From: Sordariomycetes sp. S80-01Y
Taxonomy: Eukaryota > Ascomycota > Sordariomycetes
Direction: 5' to 3'
Length of the DNA stretch: 64,000 bases
Assembly (NCBI GenBank): GCA_037042185.1
Contig: JAXQJY010000033.1
Coordinates: 1,798,001-1,862,000, forward strand
Below the pieces are notes generated by a model. It did not search any database, was not told the DNA's origin, and worked only from the letters and a program-made list of their open reading frames with translations. Made by a program: the position numbers and the translations under genes. Of this stretch, positions 22,607 to 34,405 are shown piece after piece; within the stretch, counting starts at the first letter, position 1; the number at the start of each line of letters is the position of its first letter.

Positions 22607-23386
22607 TTAGAAGAGATCATCCAATGACTTATCGGCGTCCTTCTGTATCAGCTCTTTCATTCCCTGAGGGAATTAGCCATGGAAATATTGTATCGCTCTC
22701 AGAAGGTTCAGTACTCACAGCAGGCATTATAGGCTGTCCGTCCTCTCCCTTGACGTAGCGGAAAGGCATCTCGGTGCTCTCGTTTGCACTGAACTTGAGC
22801 TCGGGAAAATCAAGGTAGGGAACCTCGCCGAGCGCGACTGTCGATGTCAGCATAGGTCCGTCGAGGGATGAATTAATCATACCTTTGTCTTGAACAACCA
22901 TTCGTGTCACTCGCACAGCAGTGTCGGTGGTCATCTGCTTTGGTCCAAGTCGTCGCCCTTCAAAACCCTTCTTCCTTAACTCAGACGTACGGTCTAGTTC
23001 CGAGATCAGCCTCAAGAGCCATAAACAATGGCACTATGTAACGTACCTCGGGGCGGGTCATCGCCCAAGATGCCACCAAATAGGAAAGCATCGAACTGCT
23101 CTCCATCCTCTGGACTCAGATCCTTCGCCGCAGCTGGGTCGAGAAGACACACCTTGCCCTTCTTCTCTCCAGCATACAGCTCCTCAACGCCGCGTCTCTC
23201 GGCAGTGAAAGCTGGGATCTGTTCTAGAGCGGCAGGTACCTTGAATTCGGCGGGCAGGCTGGAGAGGAGGAAGCTGGTGGAAGAAGCCTGGGATTCTTTG
23301 GCAATTGCGATATATTCCAGCTCGGACCACGGACCGAGTTCTGGATCAAGATGCTCCACAATGAAGGTTTTGGTTGTACCAGACAT
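22607..23386 (-). CDS. sfm1: SPOUT-type protein arginine methyltransferase Sfm1
   Basis: 223 residues from exons 23386-23047, 22993-22719 and 22663-22607. Introns are 23046-22994 (53 nt) and 22718-22664 (55 nt). The joined protein has the family's conserved blocks: an N-terminal FIVEHLDPELGPWSELEY, VCLLDP, FLFGGILGDDPPRDRT, RRLGPKQMTTDTAVR, FSANESTEMPFRYV and a C-terminal MKELIQKDADKSLDDLF. Yeast Sfm1 is a SPOUT-fold enzyme that uses S-adenosylmethionine to methylate one arginine of ribosomal protein Rps3. The start at 23386 (MSGTTKTFIVEHLD) fits the family. An in-frame upstream Met would add 41 residues of unlikely sequence. The tiny last exon (18 codons) is supported by its match to the conserved C-terminus. 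Confidence 0.93.
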
Positions 23387-24364
23387 TTTGGATCTGATTC
23401 TGAACGACTGCAAGGCTGAGTGGGTTGTTGCGGAGGGAGTGGCAGATTTTGAGGTTGTGAGGTGGGTGAGGCTGGATTGGCCTGTTGCCCGTGAAAACTT
23501 GCGCATCAACTCGCCCTAGGCGATGAGTGCCTGGAGTCATCGTAGTGCCGCCACATACGGCCATTTTCTCACGAAAACTATATCCAAAACTGAGATACAC
23601 AATGCAGCTGCTCTGAATGGGACGGGCAAGGAATTGTAGTCTTTTCGTTTTGAATCGGGAATACGGGTTCAGCCTGTTGAACCATTGATGCACCCACTTT
23701 CGCGACGCGATTATGGGCCTAGTCTTGCGTATTGACAGAGAATAGTTTGTACAAGGAGCCTGCTCGGATGAATCAAACATATGTGGCTGATTCGCGATTA
23801 CGTGCCGCTGGTCTTTCAATAACCGTTCAGCACCTGTCTAGGTTTAGCTTCCCAGTTGCCAACTGCCGCCGCCAAAGCCCCAGGGTCGGAAGTCGACTTG
23901 GGGGATAGGACGCGCTATATGAATCTCCCAGAACTGATACTGAGCCAGTCCACACGTCACATAAAGTTCATTGTGGAAGTGATTCAATCGCATATTCTCA
24001 ATGCCTAGTGTCATAAGCGCTAGCACTAAGCAGTACAAGTGACGATGCGCATCTTATCGAGGGGCCTTGGCTGTCTCGTCGTTACAACATGGAACGTGAG
24101 ATAGGCGCTAAACCTGATTAGGCACCATCGTGGCACGGGCGAGCTGCGACTCCTTCCTCGAGGAGGCCACCTCATCTACGCTCTCCCTTGAATCCACATC
24201 TTGACCTTCGAGTCCGAGCCATTTTCTAGGCACTTTGGTCTGTTTCTTCTCGACTTGCTCTGCCTCAATGATCTGAGATCTTGGTACCTTACAAAGGCGC
24301 TCGCGCTTCCCTCTGTTCCCTTGCCGCTTGCTCCGCTGCTTCTGGCCGTCGCCGCGTCGTCATC
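23387..24364. other. Divergent intergenic region between sfm1 and kex1
   Basis: 978 bases shared by two divergent promoters. No gene is supported. No clear TATA element is seen on either side. Confidence 0.5.
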
Positions 24365-26289
24365 ATGGCCTACGGAAGGACCATGCGCCGGTGGCGAGCG
24401 ATGCTGTTGACGAGTCTTTGGTGCTCAGCAACAGTTACCGCCCTCTCGGCTGCTGACTATTACGTGCGCAAGCTTCCTGGACTTCCCGAAGATGCTACTC
24501 CCGTTAAGATGCATGCTGGGTAAGTCAAGCTTCCCTGGCCCGTGGATGCGAATCCAACTGGATGCTAACGCAACCGCCAGTCACATTGAAGTCATCCCCG
24601 AAGACAACGGAAACCTTTTTTTCTGGCACTTTCAAAACAAACACATCGCGAACAAACAACGAACGGTCATCTGGCTTAATGGTGGGCCAGGGTGTAGCTC
24701 CGAGGATGGCGCACTGATGGAGATTGGCCCCTACCGAGTCAAGGACGAAGACCACTTGGTTGAAAACGAGGGCTCTTGGCACGAGTTTGCCAACTTGTTG
24801 TTTGTGGATAATCCAGTCGGCACAGGCTTCAGCTATGTCGACACCAACAAGTTCATCCACGAATTGGACGAAATGGCGGACAACTTTGTTACCTTCCTGG
24901 AGAAGTTCTTTGAGCTGTTCCCGCACTACGAAGAGGATGACGTGAGTTTTCCCCGCTCCCAGTATTCGCGCCTTCTCTGATCTCGTACAGCTTTACTTTG
25001 CAGGGGAGTCGTACGCTGGCCAACACATCCCCTACATTGCGCGAGCGATCCTCGACCGGAACCAGAAGAATCCAGGCAAAGAGTGGAAACTCTCCGGCCT
25101 TCTTATCGGAAACGGCTGGATCTCCCCCAACGACCAGTACGAGGCGTACGTGAACTTCGCCCGCGAGAAGGGCATCATCGAGCGCGGATCCGACATTGAC
25201 AAGAAGATGGAGGGCATGATCAAGGTCTGTAAAAAGGTTATGGGCGACAACCCTGGACATGTGGACTACCCGGAGTGTGAGGATATCTTGAGCAAGATGC
25301 TGAAGTGGGTGAAGCCCGGCTCTGGCAAAGAGGAGTGCATCAACATGTATGATGTGCGCCTTAGAGACGAGTACCCCAGCTGCGGCATGAATTGGCCCCC
25401 AGACTTGAAGCAGATGCAGCCATATCTCTGGAAATCTGAGGTCACTCAGGCGTTGCATATCAACGCGCAGCGCAACACTGGCTGGCAAGAGTGCAACGGG
25501 GGTGTTGGCGCTGCGTTCAACGTCAAGAAGTCCAAGCCTGCGGTCGAGCTACTCCCCGGCATTGTCGAGCAAGTCCCCATCCTCCTATTCTCTGGCGCCG
25601 AGGACCTCATTTGCAACCACATGGGCACAGAATCCTTGATCAAAAACCTGGAGTGGAATGGAGACAAGGGCTTCGAGACCAACGGCGAACATGCCCCACG
25701 TCGTAATTGGACTTTTGAGGGCGAGGACGCAGGATTCTGGCAGGAGGCCCGAAACCTGACCTATGTTTTGTTCAACGATGCTTCTCATATGGTTCCCTTT
25801 GATTGGCCCCGCCGCAGTCGCGACATGCTCGACCGTTTCATGGGCGTCGACATCAGCAGTATCGGCGGGGAGGCAACCGACAGCCGACTCGATGGAGAGA
25901 AGGGACCCGACACGACGGTGGGGGACGCCAATAAGGGCGACGGGAAGGACGATAAGGAGGTTGAACAGGCTAAGTGGCAGGCGTACCGACGCTCTGGTGA
26001 GATAGTACTTGTCATCGTCGTGATCGCTGTGTGCGGATGGGGCTACTTCATCTGGCGGGAGCGTCGCAAGCGTGCTGCGTACCATACGCTTAACACAAGT
26101 GAGCGCGACTTGAACGGCTTCAGGAGGAAGCCTGGTGATGGCGATCTAGAGGCTGCAGCCTTCGACGAGAACGAGTTGGAGGATCTTCATTCTCCGAATG
26201 AGCCAGGAGCAAGCAAGTACGACATCGGTGATGACAGCGATGAGGAAGACGAACCCCAAAAGGAGAGCAAGCCAAAAAGCCGCTCTTGA
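24365..26289 (+). CDS. kex1: Kex1 carboxypeptidase (serine carboxypeptidase, S10 family)
   Basis: 604 residues from exons 24365-24519, 24581-24941 and 24991-26289 (introns of 61 and 49 nt). It has an N-terminal signal segment (about 10-30), then the S10 catalytic domain: substrate motif [14 protein letters not shown], active serine S179 in GESYAG, aspartate D377 in FSGAEDL, and histidine H438 in DASHMVPFD. Several N-glycosylation sequons are visible. After an Asp/Lys-rich linker come one membrane segment (about 509-527) and an acidic cytosolic tail, the Kex1 layout that keeps the enzyme in the trans-Golgi. Known role: removes C-terminal Lys and Arg left after Kex2 cleavage of secreted precursors. 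That is the processing expected for the Lys-Arg sites in the precursor at 3533-4573. A second possible ATG lies at 24383. Confidence 0.95.
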
Positions 26290-27954
26290 GCTGATATTGT
26301 GGTCTCGCGCCCAGTATAAGCCAACTATTTGGAGCTATTGTATGATCGTACGACAGTTCGCATATGGGGCGTTGGAGTTATGAAGCTGAATAGATCTCAT
26401 CCTATCTATGTTGTGTTGTTTGGTCTCTTTGAATCTGGGTTGCTCGAAATCAGCTAAGTCAAGTTTCTCAGGCTTTGGTTTTTGACGTGGTGGTTCGGCC
26501 GTGTAGGTAGGCCCAAAATGACCCCCTTTTCCCGAAACTCCACAGCCTCCTGCGGCAGAAGGCACTCCGGCCTCAACTACCGGAGCCATCGCAGCACAAC
26601 AAGGGCCCTTGGTTTTCTCTTCCTCCCATCTCATGCGCAGCTTTGGGACATATTTGGCTTCCCTGTTCTCGATCCCGCTTTTCCAAACCCCTTCTTGTGG
26701 AAGCTCAGCCCGGAGAGTACCTTACTCCTCACCCCCCGTGTGCCACGAAAGATTCTCGCGAATGCATCATCAGGCTTCGGTTGGTTGCGTGAAACCTTAA
26801 GAAGAGGGCTCTCAGATTGCTCTGGCGATCGGTGTCAACTTTTGGCGGCTGCGGCGCAGGATCTTGCAGCTTCTCGAGTGTCTCCTGTGAGGCCGGTCCG
26901 CTGCTAACGTTGATGTTTACACAAGCCGTATAGCGAGCACAAGGCCCAATTTCTCTTAGTTTGACAGCCCTAAGCTGCTGCAGCTAGCTTGCCATAATTC
27001 ATTTGGTGTGGCCGTTTGCTTGGACACGCTTGGCCGCAGAGCTTGATCACACCGGTACCACCCACCCAGTCAAGACTCCCTGGGTCCTCTTACCGCTGCA
27101 GGTTCCCTGGTGTTTTGGTGTGTTAAGTTAGAGACACATGTTGATCCAGGCGGCTACTCTCCAGCGGGATACGGCATCATGCTAGACTAGCTCCAGCGCT
27201 GCTCCCCCCAAGCAACCACCCAGGTCGGCAGTCCCCCGAGCAACTGAACCTACCATGATGATGGCCTGGAAGTGGCGCCTGCCGTTACCAATTACCCCTA
27301 ACGTAGTCTTGGTCGCACCTTCTCTTGCGGGTAACTGAAGTCACGTCACAGCCCTTCACATAAAAACTCTGCTCCACCTCTCTCTCACCTTCTCTCTCTC
27401 ACCTTCTCCTGTTCACCCTGATCCTCAACTTCAGCGAAGACCTTAAAGTTTCGCCACACTCGCAACCTACCGCAACGAAGTCAGCTTGAAAGGTATAGTA
27501 GAGGAGCATCTCTCATTTAACCGAACGCTCCGTTCTTCATATCCATCACGTCCCATCGTCCGCTAAGGCGGGTGTCATTTTGTTCGTCACTCAACCGATC
27601 TCACCCCTGCTCACACAACCCCGTGTGCTTTTTCTTCAAGCTTCAGAACTCCGAGAAAGGGTGGTACTGGTTGTTCCAAGCTCCATCAACGCCAGGCAAG
27701 CCCCTCGCGTCAAGACTGGTCCTCTACGCAAGACATTTGTGAGAAATTTCCCACAGTTTACTCTATGAAATCTCATCCTAATCGCTTGTGCTTATCAAAG
27801 CTGCATTTTGGGCATCTTCCGCACTCTTTCCCCAAGGTTGTTGCGTCGACAAGCAGCTCTCAATACACGTTTCAACCGTGTCTTTCGGGGATTATGTAGC
27901 CAGCGCTTGACTAACGGTAGTTAGGAGACGGAGAATCTAGTCCACTGCTCTAGA
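26290..27954. other. Intergenic region and long leader of the CCHC gene
   Basis: 1.66 kb without a supported gene. From about 27360 the + strand becomes strongly CT-rich (CTCTCTCACCTTCTCTCTCTC), typical of a fungal promoter-proximal leader. A likely 5'-UTR intron acceptor (GACTAAC ... TTAG, ending at 27924) and an upstream ORF at 27765-27899 are described separately. Confidence 0.5.
27765..27899 (+). promoter_or_regulatory. Possible upstream ORF in the leader of the CCHC gene
   Basis: ATG at 27765 opens a 44-codon frame ending at TAG 27897-27899, 55 bases before the main ATG at 27955. A typical intron end (branch CTAAC, then GGTAGTTAG ending at 27924) lies just after it. The uORF may therefore be removed by splicing in mature mRNA. 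It matters only if the intron is retained or the transcript starts inside it. Confidence 0.35.
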
Positions 27955-29593
27955 ATGGCTGCCGCTAATGGAGATTGGGGTGGTGATAATTGGGATGATG
28001 GTGGCGCTGCTACGGACCAGTTTGGTGCTGGAGAAGACAAGTAAGACAAACGAATCCCATGGTCTGTATGCCTTTATTGATACAGAAAAGCTTCGGCCAG
28101 GACAATGCTGGTGGCCTCAATGATGCCGGCGACGGAGGCGGCATGGGCAACGACGCCTGTTTCAGCTGCGGCGAGACGGGGTAGGCTGTCCCAGTCCTTA
28201 TGCCGTTCTGACCTACTAACATCTTTAGGCATCGCAAGGCGGAGTGTCCAAGCCGCGAGGCTCGTGGTCCAATCACCTGTAATCAGTGTGGTCAAGAGGG
28301 TATGATCGTCTATCGCTTTGGGAAGTCTTGTGTGGAAACTAATGCTCTACTCCTCAGGTCATATCCGATCAGAGTGCACTGCCCCCCGCGAGATCAATCG
28401 TGAGCACGTCAAGGATGTCTCCGTGGAGGCCGCTTGGGAAAAGCTCACCAAGGCCGCCCTTGATAAGGATGCTGTGGATGCAAAGGAAGCCATCCAGGAG
28501 TACGTGAAGGCGTTGGGTGGCGAGCCTACCTACAAGGCCATTCAGCAAGGCCTCATTACCGAGAACATTGACCTTTGGTTCATCGGTCTTGAGAAACCAC
28601 TTTCTGGGGCTTTCACCAACATGGACCTTCAGGGTCACGTTGGCAAGACTTACACGGTCAACGTGCGCTTCTCCAAGAAGCCATCCCGCGGTCGTGAACG
28701 TGATAATTGGCCCGAGACGGTGGACGAAATTCTCAAGCGCCTCGACGATGCCGGTGACGCTGTTGAGAGCATGAAACAACGTTGCTACAATTGTGATGAG
28801 TACGGCCACACATCGAACAGCTGCCCCGAGGAGAAGCGTGAGCGTGAGGAACGCAAGGAGAGCTGCACCAACTGCAATGGTGAACACCGGACTCGCAACT
28901 GTGAGCACTTCGATTTTATATTTAGCCGGTTTCACTCTCATTGACAATACAGGCACGGAACCTCGCATCGACAGAAACGCGTGCAAGAATTGCGGGTGAG
29001 TAACCCTGTCTCTGCAACCTCTTCATCACTGACGCCCATCACAGCGAGTCCGGCCACCGAGCGAACGAGTGTCCCGAACCTCCCGACCCGTCGAAAATGA
29101 CCTGCAGGAAATGCGAAGAGAGTGAGTTACATCGACATCAACTCCTGATGAGCCTCCAACTAACATGGTCCTAGCTGGTCACATGGCTCGCGACTGCCCT
29201 CAGGGTGGCGGCAGTCGATCCTGTCACAATTGCGGAGAGGACGGCCACATCTCGAAAGAATGTCCCAACCCGAAGGTCATCAAGTGTCGTAACTGCGACG
29301 AGGAAGGGCACACTGGCCGCGAATGCCCCAAGCCAAAGGATTGTAAGTCTAGGCCTGTGTCGCTGTATGGCCAAAGCTGACAGTTGCGTCTAGGGTCCCG
29401 CGTCCAGTGTTCAAACTGTCAACAGTTCGGACACACCAAGGTCCGGTGCAAGGAGCCCACTGCGGAGGACAATAGTGGCACCGGTAGCCTTGGACATGAG
29501 GCCCCAACTGGTGACTTTGGCAACAACGCTGAGGGCGATGGCTGGGTTGGCGGCAACACCTATGCTGGTGCTGGGGATGATGGTGGTTGGTAA
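27955..29593 (+). CDS. Nine-knuckle CCHC zinc-finger nucleic-acid-binding protein (CNBP/Gis2/Byr3-like)
   Basis: 425 residues from eight exons: 27955-28040, 28091-28180, 28229-28299, 28358-28900, 28953-28995, 29045-29121, 29175-29342 and 29394-29593. All introns are 48-58 nt with GT-AG borders, and the frame closes through all joins. Nine zinc knuckles are visible, starting at C52, C76, C225, C252, C274, C298, C320, C341 and C365. Most are C-x2-C-x4-H-x4-C, and the fourth is a shortened CTNCNGEHRTRNC. Between knuckles two and three is a 134-residue insert with helical character (about 91-224). The ends are Gly/Asp/Trp-rich. CNBP, Gis2 and Byr3 relatives bind single-stranded RNA or DNA and promote translation of certain mRNAs. 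The insert sets this one apart from the small all-knuckle proteins. The exact role is unknown. Confidence 0.9.
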
Positions 29594-32500
29594 ATCAGCT
29601 GCCTACAGCTCTATGGCTTTATGAGCTTTGGCGTATGGAAAACGGTGTTTGAAAGGAAGACGCTCCAACATTTGATGTGGCGGCCTTGTCTACGGGATAG
29701 AACTTGCCGGAAGGATTCTGAACTATGCAGTTGAATGGTGCTCCATACAATTTCATAGTTGAAATGCAAAATGTGAGAGAAAGCATGCCTTTTAATCGTT
29801 CCTGTCACGGTGATCAAGCGGCCGGTCCTATATCTTACCGCTTGGCTTATGTCTTCCACAAGATACTCAAGATACTTAGCAAGAAGCATTCGCAGCCCCA
29901 CGCGCCATCGACTGAGTTGACTCCATATGTGGAGTTGAGGAAGGGAGTAGCATCTGTTTGTTTGTAGCTTGTGAGTTGCGGGAAGCCAAGTAGCTGCTTT
30001 GGTCGTCTATGGCTTGGAGGACACCCAGTGATGTACAAGCTCTACCAGTGCGTTGTTCCTCGGCTCCTAGCTTGCGCCATCAGAGAACACATCTTGATAT
30101 GGAGCAAAACATCCGACGGTCTCGCTCTTGCTGTGAACCAAATGGTGCCAATAACAGCAGCATGTCATTGACAGATCGGACACGGTGGAGGAGGCGTCGC
30201 AATACGAGGACATCTCGATCCCGAACAGGCAAGCAAGATTGAGTCCGTGCCAACTTGGCCAATAAAGTACTAGAAGCAGGATATGTTGCATTTCTCAGCC
30301 GCGTTGTTTTGCAAGTGAGTTCGAGGTGAGAGACCCTGCGGGCGTGGGCTGATACAGGGACTACGTCATCGTGGACAGGGAGACTCGGATGCGTGATGTG
30401 GGGATGGAGGTGACAGTGGTGCGGTGCCAGCATCAAGAAGCTTCCTTGGAAGAAGCGAGGAACTTGGAGTTGACTTTGTGCCCTTGATTGTCTGTGGTGA
30501 GGGTGAGGGTTGTTACAAGCATCGCGTTCGAGTGCTTCCAACCGAACAACGGGTGACTTATCGTAGTGTGCGGGTACACGCGACACGCGACAAGACACAC
30601 GCTCAAAGGGCAGTGATCCACAGCCAGGCGCGTCGCTTGGAGATCCAGCCAAGCCATCTATCGGAAGTTATCGAAGATTAAGTGCACATCGGCGTCAAAA
30701 ATCGGGCAAGATACAAAACGGCGGTCTCGGAAACGGATTTCTAATACCATCTAGCGCCGGACCGAAGTTAGGGGGAGGAACGGAGGAGCGCGATACGGCA
30801 GACCAGGCATCGCAGTCTGACGTCATCCGAAGGTCATGTTGAGGTCGACACGTTTTGCTTCCGGATCAATCTGTTGGGAAGAGATTCGCTGCTTTCGCCA
30901 ACTACCTCCACGGAAGTAGTGAGGCTAGATGCTCAGAAGTTATAGGGCGACGTTGTTAAGAAGCGTGAGCTCTCATCAGGACTTTAGTCGCGGTCGGAGA
31001 AGCTTCACCGAAATGGATGGCGAGATCAGATCCTGTCGAGATGAGATGAGAAGCTTGAGTCCACCGCCGAAACGGAGTACCGGGCCAAAAAGGAATGTGC
31101 ATGCAGGTCAGGGGAGACGTGATTGAGAATTTGCCACGTCTGAATTAATAATGCTCCCAAGACCAAATTGAAATGCGGCTAAGCCATGGGAGGCCCATCC
31201 CAATGAGGCGGCTCCCATTCTGTATGGCTTCCCTTATTCTTGTGTCGCCCTTCTCACGTCGTTTGGACGTGATCCCAACAGCCTGGTGAAAGGTTCTATG
31301 CTCAGCGATTTTCGTGTTCAAAAGTGCACCGATGTCGAAAACGGTCTCGACTTGGCGTCATCACGTCGTGGGATGCTCTTCTCCGTCTCGCTGGCCTATG
31401 ACGATTACGCAACCCTGGCAGCGTCGTGTGGGAGGGCAGGGATCTGTCCCCACTGGTCAGTCACGGACCACTTAAACTCCGTGCTAGGTCCTCCAGGTGG
31501 GGCATCGCGGAGCTAGCTCAAAGCACAGTACGAATTCCGAGATGCGTCGCGACGCGATTCCGCATCTCCTTCCTGGCGAAGCCCGGAGAGGAAAAGATTG
31601 CAGACTTCATGATTGCAGTCTCCAGACCAAGGAAAAGGCTCAACTTCGTCGTGCGCTGACGGTTGTTCTTTGTCATCGGAAAAGAGCCCGGAGGACAGTG
31701 CTCTGGGGGGTGGTGAAGGTCGCCTTTCGTCATCGCGATCGGAACTAACGGGTCGCATCCGGTGTTGCAAACGACATGTGGTGGAAACTGGCCGCGCTGC
31801 AGCACACCGCACTCGTCGAACCGACGGAGTCAGTCACCATTGGCGACAAAGGAGAGAGATTTGCACAGCTCGACACAGTGCGGGATTCAGTATTCGTTGG
31901 CCAGAAGTGCCAGACAGCCCCCCGGACCTTCTGTTGCGGCGCGCAGGCAGGAGCGCCGGCGGCCACACAAGACTAAGCCCACCGCCGCCTTCTTTTTTTC
32001 TGCGGCTTCCCTCGATGCTTCACAACGTCATCTCTGACGTCTTTCACAACCTCATGCTCCCGCGCACCTTAGCACGCCCACGCACTGCACCGCGCCCAGC
32101 GACCCGAAAGCCCACCGTTTGCAGCATTGCATTCGATCCGTCCTAAACCTGGCACCTGTTCGTCGCACATTTGCTGTCCTGTCCTGTCAGCGCAATCGTC
32201 TCGAGGCAGACCGACCGGCAATTGTCGAGTGTTCTGCCTGCAGGCGTTGAGGAGGATAGTCTTTACCGCAGACGCGACGAGGGAGTCTACATCATCCATC
32301 AGACTGCAATCAACACACAACCCCAACATCCGGTAGCCTTGCCATTACCCCCCAGGATCTGGTCGCCTTTGTCGCAGGGGCAGATTTACCTTCAAGCCTT
32401 CCAGGCTGTGTCTTGCGCTACCACCAAACTGTGGGCGCCGATTCCTCTTCCCGTGTGTTGCGTTCCCCCCTCCAGGGCCTCCGCTGGGTCTCTGCCGTTT

Positions 32501-32607
32501 CCCTTGTCGCCGGCCTCTGACCTCATTAGACTTTTCTGGTCTTTCGACTACTCTTGCTCCCCCTCTCCCTCTCCTTCGTCATAGTATAATACATCATCAT
32601 CGTCGTC
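29594..32607. other. 3-kb intergenic region upstream of atf1
   Basis: No coding region is supported on either strand. The right third (from about 31980) is CT-rich and probably holds the long atf1 leader. I see no ATG between about 32060 and the atf1 start at 32608. A perfect palindromic CRE (TGACGTCA) lies at 30818-30825, and half sites TGACGT occur near 32035. Confidence 0.5.
30818..30825. promoter_or_regulatory. Perfect CRE palindrome upstream of atf1
   Basis: TGACGTCA is the binding site of ATF/CREB bZIP dimers, the class encoded by the downstream gene. It lies 1.78 kb before the atf1 ATG. An 8-base site is expected about once by chance in a window this size, so autoregulation is only a possibility. 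Confidence 0.35.
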
Positions 32608-34405
32608 ATGCCTGCCACGATCGACGCAAAGCAAGGGAAGTCCAAGTCCCCGCCCAACAAATCCAAGTCTCCTCCGCAAACAGGTATGTCGTCGCCCCTT
32701 TCACACTACTATCTTCCATCTTCATCGTTACCTATGACGAAACTCTGGCTGCCCTAGCTGTCATCGTCGCTACCCTATCCCAACAACATCGTGTCACCCC
32801 ATCCGTACCTGTCCGCCAGCAACAACTGACGCCTTGTGTCGACAGACGCTGCTGCCAACGCGAAAACGGACGGAGCTACCAAGAACGACGGCGCATCCGA
32901 TGCCGAAGCCGCCAAACCTCTCGCGCCGCCTCCACGCCCCGGTCAACAGCAGCAACAGGGAGGTGCTTCGCCTGACTACTTCTCGCAGCCCGGTGGTGGT
33001 TCCCTCAGCCTCGAACCCAATCCCTTCGAGCAGTCCTTCGGGGTCGGCGGCCAGCCAGAGACACCAGGCGGTACCAAACTTCCCTCGGTTCACACACTGA
33101 CCTCGCCGTCGTCGTTGCTACCTGCCGGTAACAACGGCACTCCCTTCAACTGGGGGGGTGGTTCGCTTCGCACGGGACCATTGAGCCCTGCAATGCTCTC
33201 GGGCCCGGCGAACGACTATTTCGGTGACACAAGCCATCACTTGCGCGGCGGCTTCCCAACACCAAACGAGTCGTCGCTCCGATCTGGCTTGACTCCTGGT
33301 GGCAGCGGGTCTATGTTCCCTGCCCCCAGCCCTAACTCTCAAGCGTTCATCGCCCAGCTGCAAAGCGGCGGTGCTACTCCGAGCACGCTCGACTTCCACC
33401 GCACTGCCATGAGTGCGGCTGCCAAGCGTGATAAGAATCAGGCAAACGGTAATCAAGCCCAGCCGCAGCAGAACGGCCAACAGGCGCAGAAACCCCAAGG
33501 TCAACAGCCAGCGACGTCGCAGCCCCAGGAGATGTCGAACAGCGGGGCGCAGGTCAAGAGCGAGCCGAAGTCTTTCGATCCTCACGACAACGACGCCGCC
33601 AACGGCTTGTTTATGCTCGCTCAAGGTGGCAACCAGAACGCAAACCAGTTCGCTTCATCGAACGCTCCCTCTGGACACGCTCACCCAGCCCCAACCCAAC
33701 CTCATATGAACGGTGGTCCCGTTGAGGCAGGTCGCGGTGACAGCGTGGATAGCAACATGTCCAACCAAAGCGAGCAGGCCAAGCCGAATACTCGCGGCAA
33801 GGGCAAGAAGAACCCTCCTGCGACCAACGGACGCAGGAAAGCTGAGGAGCCTCCAGCCAAGGCCCCTGCTAGTAAGAAGGCCAAGCATAGCGCTTCCATC
33901 AACGGAATGAGTGAAGAGCCCTCCGACGATGAGGATGGCGATGACAACATGGGCGATGGTAACGGCAAGTCTAAGATGACTGACGAGGAGAAGCGCAAAA
34001 ATTTCCTGGAGCGGAATCGGTAAGTGATCGTCATTGTCTTGTAAGCTATATACGATACTAACGTTTCCAAGTGTCGCTGCTCTCAAATGTCGTCAACGCA
34101 AGAAGCAATGGCTGGCCAACCTTCAGAGCAAGGTTGAAATGTTCAGCAACGAGAATGAAGCTCTCACTGCTCAAATCACCCAGCTGAGGGAAGAGGTGGT
34201 CAATCTCAAGACTCTTCTTCTGGCACACAAGGACTGCCCTGTAACACAGCAGCAAGGCATGCACGGAGCTTTTATGAACCAGGTCGGTCAGGTACCGCAG
34301 CCCGACCCGTTCAACCAGCAAATGAACCCATACCAAATGGCGGGCCCCATGCCCCCCAACCAGCAGATAATGAACGGTCAGGCGGTGAACAGGCGGTACT
34401 CATAG
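32608..34405 (+). CDS. atf1: ATF/CREB-type bZIP transcription factor Atf1/AtfA
   Basis: 527 residues from exons 32608-32683, 32846-34019 and 34072-34405. Introns are 162 and 52 nt, the second with TACTAAC. The long N-terminal half is Gln/Asn/Pro/Ser-rich, with conserved pieces typical of the Aft1-type regions (DYFSQPGGGSLSLEPNPFEQSF, the TPGGTKLPSVHTLTSPSSLL-type block, and GGATPSTLDFHRTAM). The bZIP near 405-467 has the ATF1 signature KRKNFLERNRVAALKCRQRK. The zipper has heptads L434, F441, L448, L455 and L462. The second intron splits an Arg codon inside the basic region. Atf1 in fungi is the target of the Sty1/Hog1 stress MAP kinase and controls oxidative-stress, osmotic, spore and secondary-metabolism genes. 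The C-terminus is Pro/Gln/Met-rich. It is preceded by a long ATG-poor leader. Confidence 0.95.

Noticed and set aside
30080-30652. 190-codon minus-strand frame between the CCHC gene and atf1
   Set aside because: His/Arg/Leu/Ser-rich without motif, splice signals or codon bias. Treated as chance.
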